From positions 26,292 to 90,291 of IMG/VR virus record IMGVR_UViG_3300025889_009691: a stretch of 64,000 bases of DNA. One strand, given 5' to 3'. The DNA comes from a virus. The position numbers and the translations under genes are program-made. This document shows positions 52,804 to 60,092 of this stretch, piece by piece (position 1 is the first letter of the stretch; every line of letters starts with the position of its first letter). Under the pieces are notes generated by a model. It saw only the letters and a program-made list of their open reading frames with translations, did no database searches and had not been told where the DNA came from.

Positions 52804-54474
52804 GTGGCCCAAAAATTCTTAACTAATCTTGATTTGAATAAAAATGAGCTGCAGAATGCTAAGGTTCAGAACCTGGCTACGGCTCCTTCAAGTCCTGCTA
52901 CTGGTCAAATCTACTTTGACACGGTAGATGGTGAGCTTTATGTTTATGACGGTTCTTCGTGGGTTGGCCTGCAGGAGCAGGGTGACATCACGGCTGTTAC
53001 TGCTGGCACTAACCTTAACGGCGGCGGCACGACAGGTGCTGTCACTGTAAACCTAGATACTACGATCACTGGGCTTACTTCTGTAACGTCAACCGGCTTT
53101 ACTGGTGCTCTTACGGGTAATGCTGACACGGCTACTGCTCTTGAGACTGCCCGTACCATTGGTGGCGTTTCGTTTGATGGTTCTGCAAACATTGACCTTC
53201 CGGGCGTAAACACTTCAGGCACTCAGGACACGAGCGGTAATGCTGCGACGGCCACGGCCCTGGAAACAGCTAGAACGATCGCTGGCACCTCCTTTGACGG
53301 AACCGCAAATATCGACATTGACGCAAATAACCTGACAGGGAACACTCTTAACTCTGGCGTTACTGCTTCTTCTCTGACAAGCGTCGGCACGCTTACAGGC
53401 TTGACTGTATCCGGTCTTATTACCGCTAACGGTGGCCTAACGATTCAAGCCACGGATACGTTTACGTTTGATAGCGTGGCGTTGACCACGGTCCAGACAA
53501 GCGGCGAGTCTTTTGCTGATAACGATACGTCGTTGATGACTTCAGCAGCGATCAACGACTTGGTTGGTTCGAGCGGCGTCACGAGCCTTACTGGTACCGC
53601 AGGCGAGGTTGAAGTAGATACTACTACCGGCGATATTACGATTGGGTTGCCGGACAACGTTACTATCTCGGGCAACCTTACGGTAAATGGTGATACTACC
53701 ACGGTAAACACAGCTACTCTTTCTGTTGAAGACCCGCTGATTGTTCTTGCTAACGGAAACAACGCTACCGACTCGGTAGACATTGGTTTCTACGGCCTGT
53801 ATGACACTTCTGGTTCGCAGGACCTTTACGCTGGCCTTTTCCGTGACGCTAACGACAGCGGCAAGTTCAAGCTGTTCGCTGATCTCCAGGCTGAGCCTAC
53901 CACTACGGTTGATACTGGTGGTGCGGGTTACACGGCGGCTACGCTGGTCGTGGGCACGCTGGAAGGTGCTGTCACTGGTAACGTGACTGGTGATGTTACG
54001 GGTAACGCTGATACTGCTACGGCTCTTGAGACTGCACGCACGATCAACGGCACGTCGTTCGACGGTACAGCTAACATCGTAGTTACCGCAGCAGCAGACA
54101 CTCTTACTGAAACTGAACTAAACTCGTCGGTTGTTACTTCGTCGTTGACGGCTGTGGGCACAATCGCTACGGGCGTGTGGCAAGCAACTGATGTTGGAGT
54201 TGCCCACGGTGGTACAGGCGCTTCGACCGCTGCCGGTGCAAAAACTAACCTCGGCTTCGTTGGTCGGCACGCTGAAACGATCGGTGATAACGCCGCTACG
54301 TCTATTGCTGTCACACATAACTTCGGGACCGATGATGTTGTCGTAGAGGTCTACGATGCTTCCACGAAGGAAACTGTCATTTGTGACGTTGATCGAACAA
54401 GCACGAATGCGGTCACGTTGACGTTCTCTACAGCCCCTGACACTGACTCTCTCCGAGTGGTTGTTATTGGCTGA
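52804..54474 (+). CDS. Tail fibre protein with TATALETARTI repeats
   Basis: 556 residues, GTG start after GGAGG. Typical shaft repeats (TATALETARTIGGVSFDGSANIDLPG, TATALETARTIAGTSFDGTANIDI, TATALETARTINGTSFDGTANIVV) recur three times. The C-terminal head (IGDNAATSIAVTHNFGTDDVVVEVYDASTKETVI) is a common fibre tip. It is a host-recognition fibre. Codon choice in nt ~53,100-54,450 is richer in C-ending codons than neighbouring genes. Confidence 0.87.
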   Translation: MAQKFLTNLDLNKNELQNAKVQNLATAPSSPATGQIYFDTVDGELYVYDGSSWVGLQEQGDITAVTAGTNLNGGGTTGAVTVNLDTTITGLTSVTSTGFTGALTGNADTATALETARTIGGVSFDGSANIDLPGVNTSGTQDTSGNAATATALETARTIAGTSFDGTANIDIDANNLTGNTLNSGVTASSLTSVGTLTGLTVSGLITANGGLTIQATDTFTFDSVALTTVQTSGESFADNDTSLMTSAAINDLVGSSGVTSLTGTAGEVEVDTTTGDITIGLPDNVTISGNLTVNGDTTTVNTATLSVEDPLIVLANGNNATDSVDIGFYGLYDTSGSQDLYAGLFRDANDSGKFKLFADLQAEPTTTVDTGGAGYTAATLVVGTLEGAVTGNVTGDVTGNADTATALETARTINGTSFDGTANIVVTAAADTLTETELNSSVVTSSLTAVGTIATGVWQATDVGVAHGGTGASTAAGAKTNLGFVGRHAETIGDNAATSIAVTHNFGTDDVVVEVYDASTKETVICDVDRTSTNAVTLTFSTAPDTDSLRVVVIG

Positions 54475-54478
54475 TAAG

Positions 54479-54538
54479 ATGTCACGGGGAAATACTCGTG
54501 GCGCTACTGCGGGTCCAGACGACAGTTGGGATCAGTAG
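54479..54538 (+). CDS. Possible very short ORF (19 aa)
   Basis: ATG just after the fibre stop, 19 codons (MSRGNTRGATAGPDDSWDQ) and TAG. There is no clear ribosome site, but reinitiation after the upstream stop (5 nt away) is conceivable. Low confidence. Confidence 0.2.
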   Translation: MSRGNTRGATAGPDDSWDQ

Positions 54539-54574
54539 TTACTCCGCCGTGCAGGCAGGAAATACCCGACAGGG

Positions 54575-54613
54575 GGCGGAACTGGTTGTAGAACTGGTTC
54601 CGCCTCTTGTGTT
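54575..54613 (+). terminator. Terminator before the collar fibre gene
   Basis: Perfect 8-bp stem GGCGGAAC / GTTCCGCC with a 14-nt loop, followed by TCTTGTGTT. The next -10 box (TATAAT at 54613) begins right after it. Confidence 0.65.
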
Positions 54614-54618
54614 ATAAT
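54613..54618 (+). promoter_or_regulatory. -10 box 6 nt before a mini-ORF start
   Basis: TATAAT followed by 6 nt and GTG at 54625. It is the leaderless layout applied to a 15-codon leader peptide. The -35 region is poor (TTGTAG at 21 nt). Confidence 0.5.
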
Positions 54619-54624
54619 AGAGTT

Positions 54625-54672
54625 GTGAGCTTTATGACTGTGATGTGGAAGGGCGGTTGGTGCCGTGGCTAA
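54625..54672 (+). CDS. Leaderless leader peptide (15 aa) coupled to the fibre gene
   Basis: GTG 54625 to TAA 54672: MSFMTVMWKGGWCRG, with two Trp and two internal Met codons. Its stop overlaps the GTG of the collar fibre gene (GTGGCTAA, 54665-54672). The fibre gene itself has only a weak ribosome site, so it is probably translated by coupling. It may only serve to deliver ribosomes. Confidence 0.45.
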   Translation: MSFMTVMWKGGWCRG

Positions 54673-55696
54673 AAGTTTTAAGACTGGTCTTACTGCTGAC
54701 GGTACAGTTTCAGCAACGGCTTTAGAAGTTACTGGCGAGTTTACGCTTCCCACTGCTGACGGTTCTTTAGATCAGGTTTTGGTAACGAATGGTTCTGGTA
54801 CGGTTACGTGGCAGGATCAGTCTGGCGGTGGTGGTGGCACAACTATTCCTGCGGGTACTGTAGTCATGTATGGTGGCGGTACGGCACCTTCGGGTTGGTT
54901 GGTGTGTGACGGCTCTGCTGTTTCTCGAACAACCTATTCTAGCTTGTTTACGGCGATCAGTACCCGTTATGGTACGGGTGATGGCTCTACCACGTTTAAT
55001 CTTCCTGGGACTTCGGCGCTTGTTCCTGTTGGTATTGCTGCGAGCGGTAATGCTGATGGTACTACGGTTAGTGGTTCGTCTACGTTGAACGCTTTGGCTT
55101 TGGGGGATCAGTCAGCGGATCATGCTCATACGATTACTTCTAACGCAGGTGATCAGTCTGCTGACCACTCTCATACGATTACTGTAGCTAACGCTAACGC
55201 CAACCATTCGCATACGATCACGGTTGCTAACGCTAACGCTAACCACTCGCATACGATTACGGTTGCTAACGCTAATGCTAATCATAGCCATTCTTGGTCG
55301 AAGAACTTTAACACGACAAACCAGAACGCTTCTCATACGCACGGTTATTTTAAGACTAACAACAGCAACGTTGATGCCAACACAAATAACCAGAATGCTT
55401 CGCACTCTCACAACTTCAACTCTGGTACTGTGAACACGAACGCTGCGAACGCTGGCCACTCCCACAACGCTAACTCAGCCGCTGCTAACGCTGGACACTC
55501 TCACGATGCTAACTCAGCCGCCGCTAACGCCAATCATAGCCATAACGCCAGCTCAGGCAACAATTCCGCTAACCATAACCATACGATTACGTCAAACGCT
55601 GGTAACCAGTCTGCCAACCACAATCACGCATTGACATCTTCAACAGTTTCAACTACTATAAACGTAGAACCGTTCCTGTTTATTATTAAGACCTGA
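54665..55696 (+). CDS. Tail collar-domain fibre protein with His-rich repeats
   Basis: 343 residues, GTG start. Residues ~60-120 are a tail collar domain (IPAGTVVMYGGGTAPSGWLVCDGSAVSRTTYSSLFTAIS ... GDGSTTFNLPG). Residues ~155-330 contain repeats with HSHTIT and HSHN motifs; the 13-residue unit HSHTITVANANAN occurs three times, then NAGHSHNANSAAA-type units. HxH pairs in such fibres usually hold iron along the trimer axis. The end (TINVEPFLFIIKT) is the usual terminus of this class. Confidence 0.87.
   Translation: MAKSFKTGLTADGTVSATALEVTGEFTLPTADGSLDQVLVTNGSGTVTWQDQSGGGGGTTIPAGTVVMYGGGTAPSGWLVCDGSAVSRTTYSSLFTAISTRYGTGDGSTTFNLPGTSALVPVGIAASGNADGTTVSGSSTLNALALGDQSADHAHTITSNAGDQSADHSHTITVANANANHSHTITVANANANHSHTITVANANANHSHSWSKNFNTTNQNASHTHGYFKTNNSNVDANTNNQNASHSHNFNSGTVNTNAANAGHSHNANSAAANAGHSHDANSAAANANHSHNASSGNNSANHNHTITSNAGNQSANHNHALTSSTVSTTINVEPFLFIIKT
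55162..55290 (+). repeat. Tandem 39-bp coding repeats in the collar fibre
   Basis: Three units of 39 bp coding for HSHTITVANANAN. DNA copies differ mostly at third codon positions, so the protein sequence is kept by selection. Confidence 0.8.
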
Positions 55697-55711
55697 TGGA
55701 GAAAAATTGTA

Positions 55712-56467
55712 ATGCCGTTTTCAGAACACCCTGAACATCTGGGCGGGGTAGGTTACTTCAACAAGCTACCCGCTAGAACTGTTACACAAGACGGATCAAC
55801 GTGGACCATTGACAATACAAAAGGACTTTTTGCATTTACGCAGCTAGTTCCAGACATTCCTGTAGAAGCAGCAGTCGATGGTGACGGGCAAGCTATTGAG
55901 CGTTGCGACGCTGGCCGTAATCAGCACGGGCCGATTGCGTTTCACACTTGGGACGAAACTGCTCAAGAGTGCAGTTGCGGTGCAGACACTGCGGCTGATC
56001 CTTTGACTGGTAATCATTTCATCCTTTTCCACGAAATTACTTTTGTTGGTTCTGTGTTTGGTAGTGCTGCTATTGGCGGTCAGGTTATTTATCTTGAGTC
56101 TTCAGATGCTGACGCTGAGGTACTTACGGTTGCTAATCGCCACTCTGCCTCGGCACGTACTATTCAAGAGCTGCTTCGGTTGATGATGGAGTGGGAGATT
56201 GCTGGCACCGATTTTGGTTCTACGGAAGCCATGGTTGGTGTTGCTACGGAAATGCTGTCAGGTCTAAACATGCCGGATGATGTTAGAGACTGGATTTGGA
56301 CGAACGTTCCTCCCAACAAGGTGCAGAAGTATCTAGAAGGGCGTGAGGATGCTCAGGTTGCTGACCCGCCACCTGACATCACCGGAACAATTGTTGAAGA
56401 TTGGCTTGTGCCTCTCATTACTGAATCGCCACAGATTGGCTTCATGCCAACGGGGAGTGGATCGTGA
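55712..56467 (+). CDS. Hypothetical protein downstream of fibres
   Basis: 251 residues, acidic, with a GGAG-type site upstream. It includes QHGPIAFHTWDETAQECSCG and helical segments toward the C-terminus; no family recognised. The next gene (oxygenase) begins 4 nt before its stop, so the two are coupled. It could be a tail-associated protein or a substrate/partner of the oxygenase. Confidence 0.7.
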   Translation: MPFSEHPEHLGGVGYFNKLPARTVTQDGSTWTIDNTKGLFAFTQLVPDIPVEAAVDGDGQAIERCDAGRNQHGPIAFHTWDETAQECSCGADTAADPLTGNHFILFHEITFVGSVFGSAAIGGQVIYLESSDADAEVLTVANRHSASARTIQELLRLMMEWEIAGTDFGSTEAMVGVATEMLSGLNMPDDVRDWIWTNVPPNKVQKYLEGREDAQVADPPPDITGTIVEDWLVPLITESPQIGFMPTGSGS

Positions 56468-57207
56468 ATATAGAGTTTCCGTTAGGAAAGTGGTCAGGCA
56501 TCGGGATTTACGACGATGTTGTAGACAAGGCCGCATGTCAGAACATTATTGATCTAGTTGAACGTCATTGGAACCGGCTAGAAGAAATGCAAGTTCTGAA
56601 CCCCGGTAAAATGGTCGGTGGTGTGGACCAATCTATCAAAAACTCAACCGACATGAACATCTCTGCCGCCATGGGAGACGAACTGTACTCCATGGGTGGA
56701 GGCTGGTCCGAGCAAGACATTCACGCCGGACTAGTAAAGTGCGTTAACCACTACGTCAACCAGTACCCTGGGCTAAGCCAGCAGTGCTTCCCCCTGCAAG
56801 ACATGGGTTACCAGTTCCAAAAGTACGATGTTGGCTACGGCAAGTACGACGAACATATCGACGGTGGACCTTTCGGCAGTTCATTTGACAGAATGCTGGC
56901 TGTCATTGTTTACCTTAACGACGTTGACGAAGGTGGAGAAACTACCTTCACCCGTCAGGAGCTTTCCGTTAAGCCCGTAGCAGGCAGAGTGCTTATTTTC
57001 CCGTGCCACTGGCTGTACCCGCACCGTGGTGAGATTTCGTTTGATAAAGACAAGTACATTATTACTACGTTTATTATGCAGGAAGACATGAATCATTTGA
57101 TTCAGCGTCCTGATGAGATGCAAGGTCATTTCCACGATCATTTCAATGAAGAGGACCTTCCTAACTATCACGGTCCTGATCACGACCACGATCACGTTCA
57201 TGAGTGA
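56464..57207 (+). CDS. 2-oxoglutarate/Fe(II)-dependent oxygenase (prolyl 4-hydroxylase-like)
   Basis: 247 residues, GTG start overlapping the previous stop. The double-stranded beta-helix core shows YDEHIDGG (His-x-Asp iron ligands, ~residues 130-137), RMLAVIVYLNDVDEGGETTF, and PHRGEISFDKDKYIITTF (distal His and the 2OG-binding Lys). It hydroxylates protein side chains or oxidises DNA bases in related families. The C-terminus is rich in His/Asp (HDHFNEEDLPN ... DHDHDHVHE), which may bind metal. Location next to fibre genes hints at fibre modification. Confidence 0.88.
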   Translation: MNIEFPLGKWSGIGIYDDVVDKAACQNIIDLVERHWNRLEEMQVLNPGKMVGGVDQSIKNSTDMNISAAMGDELYSMGGGWSEQDIHAGLVKCVNHYVNQYPGLSQQCFPLQDMGYQFQKYDVGYGKYDEHIDGGPFGSSFDRMLAVIVYLNDVDEGGETTFTRQELSVKPVAGRVLIFPCHWLYPHRGEISFDKDKYIITTFIMQEDMNHLIQRPDEMQGHFHDHFNEEDLPNYHGPDHDHDHVHE

Positions 57208-57751
57208 AAAAGATTTTAAGTTTCTACAATGGGCAGATCAGGGAGCCAAGCTTTTCTCTACCTGTTCTAAAAGCCAGTACATGGCTATCATTGTTGACTC
57301 TGAAGGTTTTGTTCTTGGTGTAGGCTACAACGGTTCTCCTCGTGGCGCTGCTCACTGCAACGAAGGTGCATGTCCTCGTGCTCTTGCAGGAAGCGATCAT
57401 AAGTCATCTGACTACAGTGACTGCATCGCTGTTCACGCTGAAGCTAATGCGTTGCTCCACAGCGACTTTAACGCCCGTGCCCGCATGGGCGGTGTTGCGA
57501 TGTATGTTAACGGTGAGCCTTGCCTTGAGTGCGCTAAGCTTATTGCGAACAGCGGCGTCAGGATTGTGTATGGTATTAGAGAAAACCGTCCGGCGCTTTC
57601 TAAGGTAGAGGAAGTGTTTGTTGCGTCTAGCATTGATTTGATTCTGTATGATAGGGATGAAGTTATGCCGGTACCGAAGCCTGAGATGAAGTATGCTGAT
57701 TCTCATTCGTTTACTCGGTGGAAAGAATGGTCTAGGCCGGGTAAAAGTTGA
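57200..57751 (+). CDS. Deoxycytidylate (dCMP) deaminase
   Basis: 183 residues from ATG 57200, overlapping the oxygenase stop by 8 nt; an earlier in-frame reading lies inside that gene. Zinc motifs: HAEANALLH (catalytic Glu) and GEPCLECAKLI (PCxxC). The GYNGSPRGAAHC block and second Cys/His group (HCNEGACPRA) match dCMP deaminases with an extra zinc site. It turns dCMP into dUMP for thymidylate synthesis. Confidence 0.92.
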   Translation: MSEKDFKFLQWADQGAKLFSTCSKSQYMAIIVDSEGFVLGVGYNGSPRGAAHCNEGACPRALAGSDHKSSDYSDCIAVHAEANALLHSDFNARARMGGVAMYVNGEPCLECAKLIANSGVRIVYGIRENRPALSKVEEVFVASSIDLILYDRDEVMPVPKPEMKYADSHSFTRWKEWSRPGKS

Positions 57752-57752
57752 C

Positions 57753-57781
57753 TTGCCTAGTAAGAGGCTAAGTGATAGGAT
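57753..57781 (+). promoter_or_regulatory. Leaderless-type promoter of the thioredoxin gene
   Basis: TTGCCT, 17-nt spacer, TAGGAT (57776-57781), 6 nt, ATG 57788. Confidence 0.72.
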
Positions 57782-57787
57782 ATAAAC

Positions 57788-58174
57788 ATGCGAAGAAATG
57801 AAGAACCATCAAAAAGAGTAGTACTGGCTGAAGGGTACGCTGTACCTGTAGACGAGAAACAGTTTGAAAACATTATTTCAACATCTGCTAAGCCTGTGCT
57901 CGTAGACTTTTGGGCTGACTGGTGCGGCCCTTGCAAAGCGCAAGCACCCGTGCTTGACGAGTTTGCTGCAAAGTATGCAGACGAAATGCAAGTCATCAAA
58001 GTTGAGGCTGACCAAGCTCCTCTACTCATGGAGCGCTTTAACATCTCCAGCATTCCCACGCTGATGGTGTTTATTGACGGTAAAGCAGATCACAGTATGG
58101 TAGGTGCACGCCCACTAGACTTGCTAGAAAAAGAACTCGGCTCATACATCGACATTGAGACCAAGGAAGCCTAA
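57788..58174 (+). CDS. trxA: Thioredoxin
   Basis: 128 residues. Active site FWADWCGPCKAQAPVL (WCGPC), followed by the cis-Pro region (SSIPTLMVFIDGK). The N-terminal ~25 residues extend beyond the usual start. It reduces disulfides; NrdJ (C-terminal Cys pair) and the peroxiredoxin are likely clients in this genome. The stop overlaps the next ATG (TAATG). Confidence 0.93.
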   Translation: MRRNEEPSKRVVLAEGYAVPVDEKQFENIISTSAKPVLVDFWADWCGPCKAQAPVLDEFAAKYADEMQVIKVEADQAPLLMERFNISSIPTLMVFIDGKADHSMVGARPLDLLEKELGSYIDIETKEA

Positions 58175-58341
58175 TGCCTGACTTGTGGGATGATATTCCA
58201 ACAGAAATGCTTGGAGATCGTCCCCCGGTTGAGCACTTGTCTAAACAAGTAAAGCCTCCGGCTGAGGTAACAAAAAAAGAGCGAGGCCAGAATGTGGAAA
58301 AGAATCTGCGGAAAGTTTTTGGATCACCCGAAGTCAAATAA
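58174..58341 (+). CDS. Small hypothetical protein (55 aa)
   Basis: 55 residues, starting within the thioredoxin stop. Charged and Pro-rich (MPDLWDDIPTEMLGDRPPVEHL ...), with a basic C-terminal half (TKKERGQNVEKNLRKVFG). No family known. It belongs to the thioredoxin operon. Confidence 0.6.
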   Translation: MPDLWDDIPTEMLGDRPPVEHLSKQVKPPAEVTKKERGQNVEKNLRKVFGSPEVK

Positions 58342-58342
58342 C

Positions 58343-58501
58343 ATGACGTATGGTGACCATCTGATGTTTGCTGGTGGCCTTGCTGTAGAATTTGTTGTCA
58401 TTGGTTTCATGTTGCTAATCCATGCCGTGTTTCCGTTCTGGTTTAAGAACGATGCCTCAGAATTTGCTGAATACGCTAACGAGGTATTGAACGAGCACTA
58501 A
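58343..58501 (+). CDS. Small membrane protein (52 aa)
   Basis: 52 residues from ATG 58343; a longer reading from 58292 overlaps the previous gene. One membrane helix (GGLAVEFVVIGFMLLIHAVF) and an acidic tail. No known family; a holin-like or modifying role is possible. It starts 1 nt after the previous stop. Confidence 0.6.
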   Translation: MTYGDHLMFAGGLAVEFVVIGFMLLIHAVFPFWFKNDASEFAEYANEVLNEH

Positions 58502-58529
58502 TACTGTGCTATAATGCTGCTTACTGCAT

Positions 58530-58601
58530 GGGAGTGTAGCCAAGCGGTAAGGCAGCGGACTTTTAATCCGAAGAGCGTGGGTTCGATCCCCACCACTCCC
58601 A
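58530..58601 (+). tRNA. tRNA-Lys (anticodon TTT)
   Basis: 72 nt. Acceptor GGGAGTG / CACTCCC, anticodon loop CTTTTAA giving UUU, T loop GGTTCGATCC; discriminator A. CCA not encoded. Only 5 nt separate its 3' end from the next ATG. Confidence 0.92.
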
Positions 58602-58606
58602 CTACT

Positions 58607-58981
58607 ATGAGTACTACAGCGATGACATTAGCGGTCTCTATGGCCGAACAATCTAGCCACGCCAAGTGGAAGCTTGGTTCTGTCGTTTGGCGTGGTGGTT
58701 CTGTTTTAGGTAAGGGTTTTAACCGTTATAGGAATAACCCTTCTGTTGTAGAGCACGAGAAGTACTTTCATTGTTCAGTTCACGCAGAGGTTGACGCTAT
58801 CCGCAACGCTGGTGATACTGAAGGTGCTAAGTTGTTTGTTGCCCGTATTACTCGGGGCGGCAATTTGGCGCTTGCTAAGCCTTGTTCCCGGTGCATGGAA
58901 GTCATTAGGGAACATGGAATCAAGAAGGTTTACTATACTGATGAGAACGGTGAGTGGACTTTCTTTAGAGTCTGGCCTTGA
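58607..58981 (+). CDS. Cytidine/deoxycytidylate deaminase-fold protein
   Basis: 124 residues from ATG 58607; the longer frame from 58514 overlaps the tRNA and is not used. Zinc motifs HCSVHAEVDAIRN (catalytic Glu) and KPCSRCMEVI (PCxxC) fit the deaminase fold. The sequence differs from the dCMP deaminase at 57200, so the substrate may be another base, nucleoside or RNA. There is no ribosome site; the mRNA 5' end could be made by 3' processing of tRNA-Lys. The stop overlaps the next promoter. Confidence 0.82.
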   Translation: MSTTAMTLAVSMAEQSSHAKWKLGSVVWRGGSVLGKGFNRYRNNPSVVEHEKYFHCSVHAEVDAIRNAGDTEGAKLFVARITRGGNLALAKPCSRCMEVIREHGIKKVYYTDENGEWTFFRVWP

Positions 58982-59006
58982 CACACTGCGCCGAGGCTAG
59001 TATACT
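58978..59006 (+). promoter_or_regulatory. Near-consensus promoter for the gene at 59038
   Basis: TTGACA, 17-nt spacer, TATACT (59001-59006). The leader of about 25 nt contains AAGGAG directly before the ATG. Confidence 0.85.
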
Positions 59007-59037
59007 ACCCACAAGTCAACGACAAACAAAGGAGATT

Positions 59038-59325
59038 ATGTTGATTACGAAGAAGGCAATTATTGCGGCTGCGACTGAGGTTGCTGAGCGTGCCCCCACG
59101 GCCCGTAACCGTTCCTCAAAGATGGTGACGTACCGTCATCCTCGTGGCCTAATCGGCAATGCCCTGCACACTGCAGGTCTTTCGCCTCGTGAGATTCGTT
59201 CGCTTCAGGGCAACCGGAAGTATGATCGTTTCCTGAACCCTGCGGCTACCGCTTGGGTTCGTGAGGCTAACAGCCGTGCCAACAAGGGCATGGCTTGGGG
59301 TGAGGTAGTTTCTACTACCCGATGA
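59038..59325 (+). CDS. Small basic protein with helical repeats
   Basis: 95 residues from ATG 59038 with AAGGAG 3 nt upstream; the longer frame from 58978 would start in the promoter. Basic, helical (ITKKAIIAAATEVAERAPTARNRSSKMVTYRHPRGLIGNALHTAGLSPREIRSLQG). It may bind nucleic acid. Its strong promoter and C-rich codon use suggest high expression. Function unknown. Confidence 0.72.
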   Translation: MLITKKAIIAAATEVAERAPTARNRSSKMVTYRHPRGLIGNALHTAGLSPREIRSLQGNRKYDRFLNPAATAWVREANSRANKGMAWGEVVSTTR

Positions 59326-59330
59326 CCCTA

Positions 59331-59400
59331 GCGTCACTTCGGTGACGTAACATATAAGGAGGGGAAGGGCTATCCGTTGAAATTCTAGCGGGTAGCCCTT
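59331..59400 (+). other. Two hairpins and an orphan Shine-Dalgarno between gene and tRNA-Ser
   Basis: First hairpin GCGTCAC-TTCG-GTGACGT (59331-59348). AAGGAGG at 59356-59362 has no long frame after it (TTG then stop two codons later). Second hairpin AAGGGCTATCCG / CGGGTAGCCCTT (59365-59400), 12 bp with one G-U. There is no U-tract after either. The layout resembles the 14.3-kb element. Confidence 0.5.
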
Positions 59401-59409
59401 ACCCATCTT

Positions 59410-59497
59410 GGAGAGGTGCCAGAGCGGACGAATGGGTCGGTCTTGAAAACCGTTGAGGTGCAAGCCTCCGTGGGTTCGAATCCCACCCTCTCCGCCA
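59410..59497 (+). tRNA. tRNA-Ser (anticodon TGA)
   Basis: 88 nt including an encoded CCA. Acceptor GGAGAGG / CCTCTCC, anticodon loop CTTGAAA giving UGA, long variable arm (TTGAGGTGCAAGCCTC), T loop GGTTCGAATCC. Reads UCA. Confidence 0.93.
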
Positions 59498-59513
59498 ATA
59501 ACAGAAAGGTAAG

Positions 59514-60086
59514 ATGATGAATGATTTGTCCCCACTTGAGGATGATCCCCGGCCCGATGAGCTACGTAGTGTGAAAAGCCTCGTGGTGTTGAATACGGGC
59601 GATGGCCGTGGCAAGTCGTCGTCTGCTTTCGGAATTATGCTTCGTGCCAAGGCTAGAGATTGGCCTGTGGCTGTTGTGCAGTTCTTGAAGAGTCCTGATT
59701 GGGTTACTGGTGAGCAGAAGATGGCTGAACCTTTGGGCGTTGATTTCTGGTCGCTTGGTGACGGTTTCACTTGGGATAGTGAAGATTTGTCGCAGTCTGA
59801 GGCTGAAGCCCAGGAAGCTTGGCGTCATGGCAAGGCTCTTATTGAGAGCGGCGATTATCGCCTTATTGTGTTTGATGAGATCACCTACCCTATCAACTGG
59901 GGATGGATTGACGCTGAGGAGGTTCGTACAGCCATTGAGAGCCGCCCTGAGGGCACCTCGCTTGTTCTGACGGGCCGTGACGCCCCTGAGTGGCTTGTAG
60001 AGGTCTCTGACACTGTGACGGTCATGGAGAACCGTAAGCACGCTTATGAGCGTGGTATTGCCGCTAAGAAAGGTATTGACTACTAA
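59514..60086 (+). CDS. cobO: Cob(I)alamin adenosyltransferase (CobA/CobO/BtuR family)
   Basis: 190 residues. P-loop NTGDGRGKSSSAFG (ATP), then VVQFLKSPDWVTGEQ, FDEITYPINWGWID, LVLTGRDAPEWLVEVSDTVTVME and the KHAYERGIAAKKGIDY end, all in CobA/CobO order. It transfers the adenosyl group of ATP to cob(I)alamin, giving adenosylcobalamin, the cofactor of the class II reductase encoded at 11.7 kb. ATG 59514 or 59517 (AAAGG upstream). It lies between tRNA-Ser and tRNA-Arg. Confidence 0.93.
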   Translation: MMNDLSPLEDDPRPDELRSVKSLVVLNTGDGRGKSSSAFGIMLRAKARDWPVAVVQFLKSPDWVTGEQKMAEPLGVDFWSLGDGFTWDSEDLSQSEAEAQEAWRHGKALIESGDYRLIVFDEITYPINWGWIDAEEVRTAIESRPEGTSLVLTGRDAPEWLVEVSDTVTVMENRKHAYERGIAAKKGIDY

Positions 60087-60092
60087 CCACGT

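Noticed and set aside
55100-55600. CRISPR-like array in the repeat-rich fibre region
   Set aside because: Repeats are in frame, code for HSHTIT units and vary at third codon positions. There are no spacers.
58514-58606. Longer deaminase reading overlapping tRNA-Lys
   Set aside because: It would encode the tRNA sequence; ATG 58607 leaves the tRNA intact.
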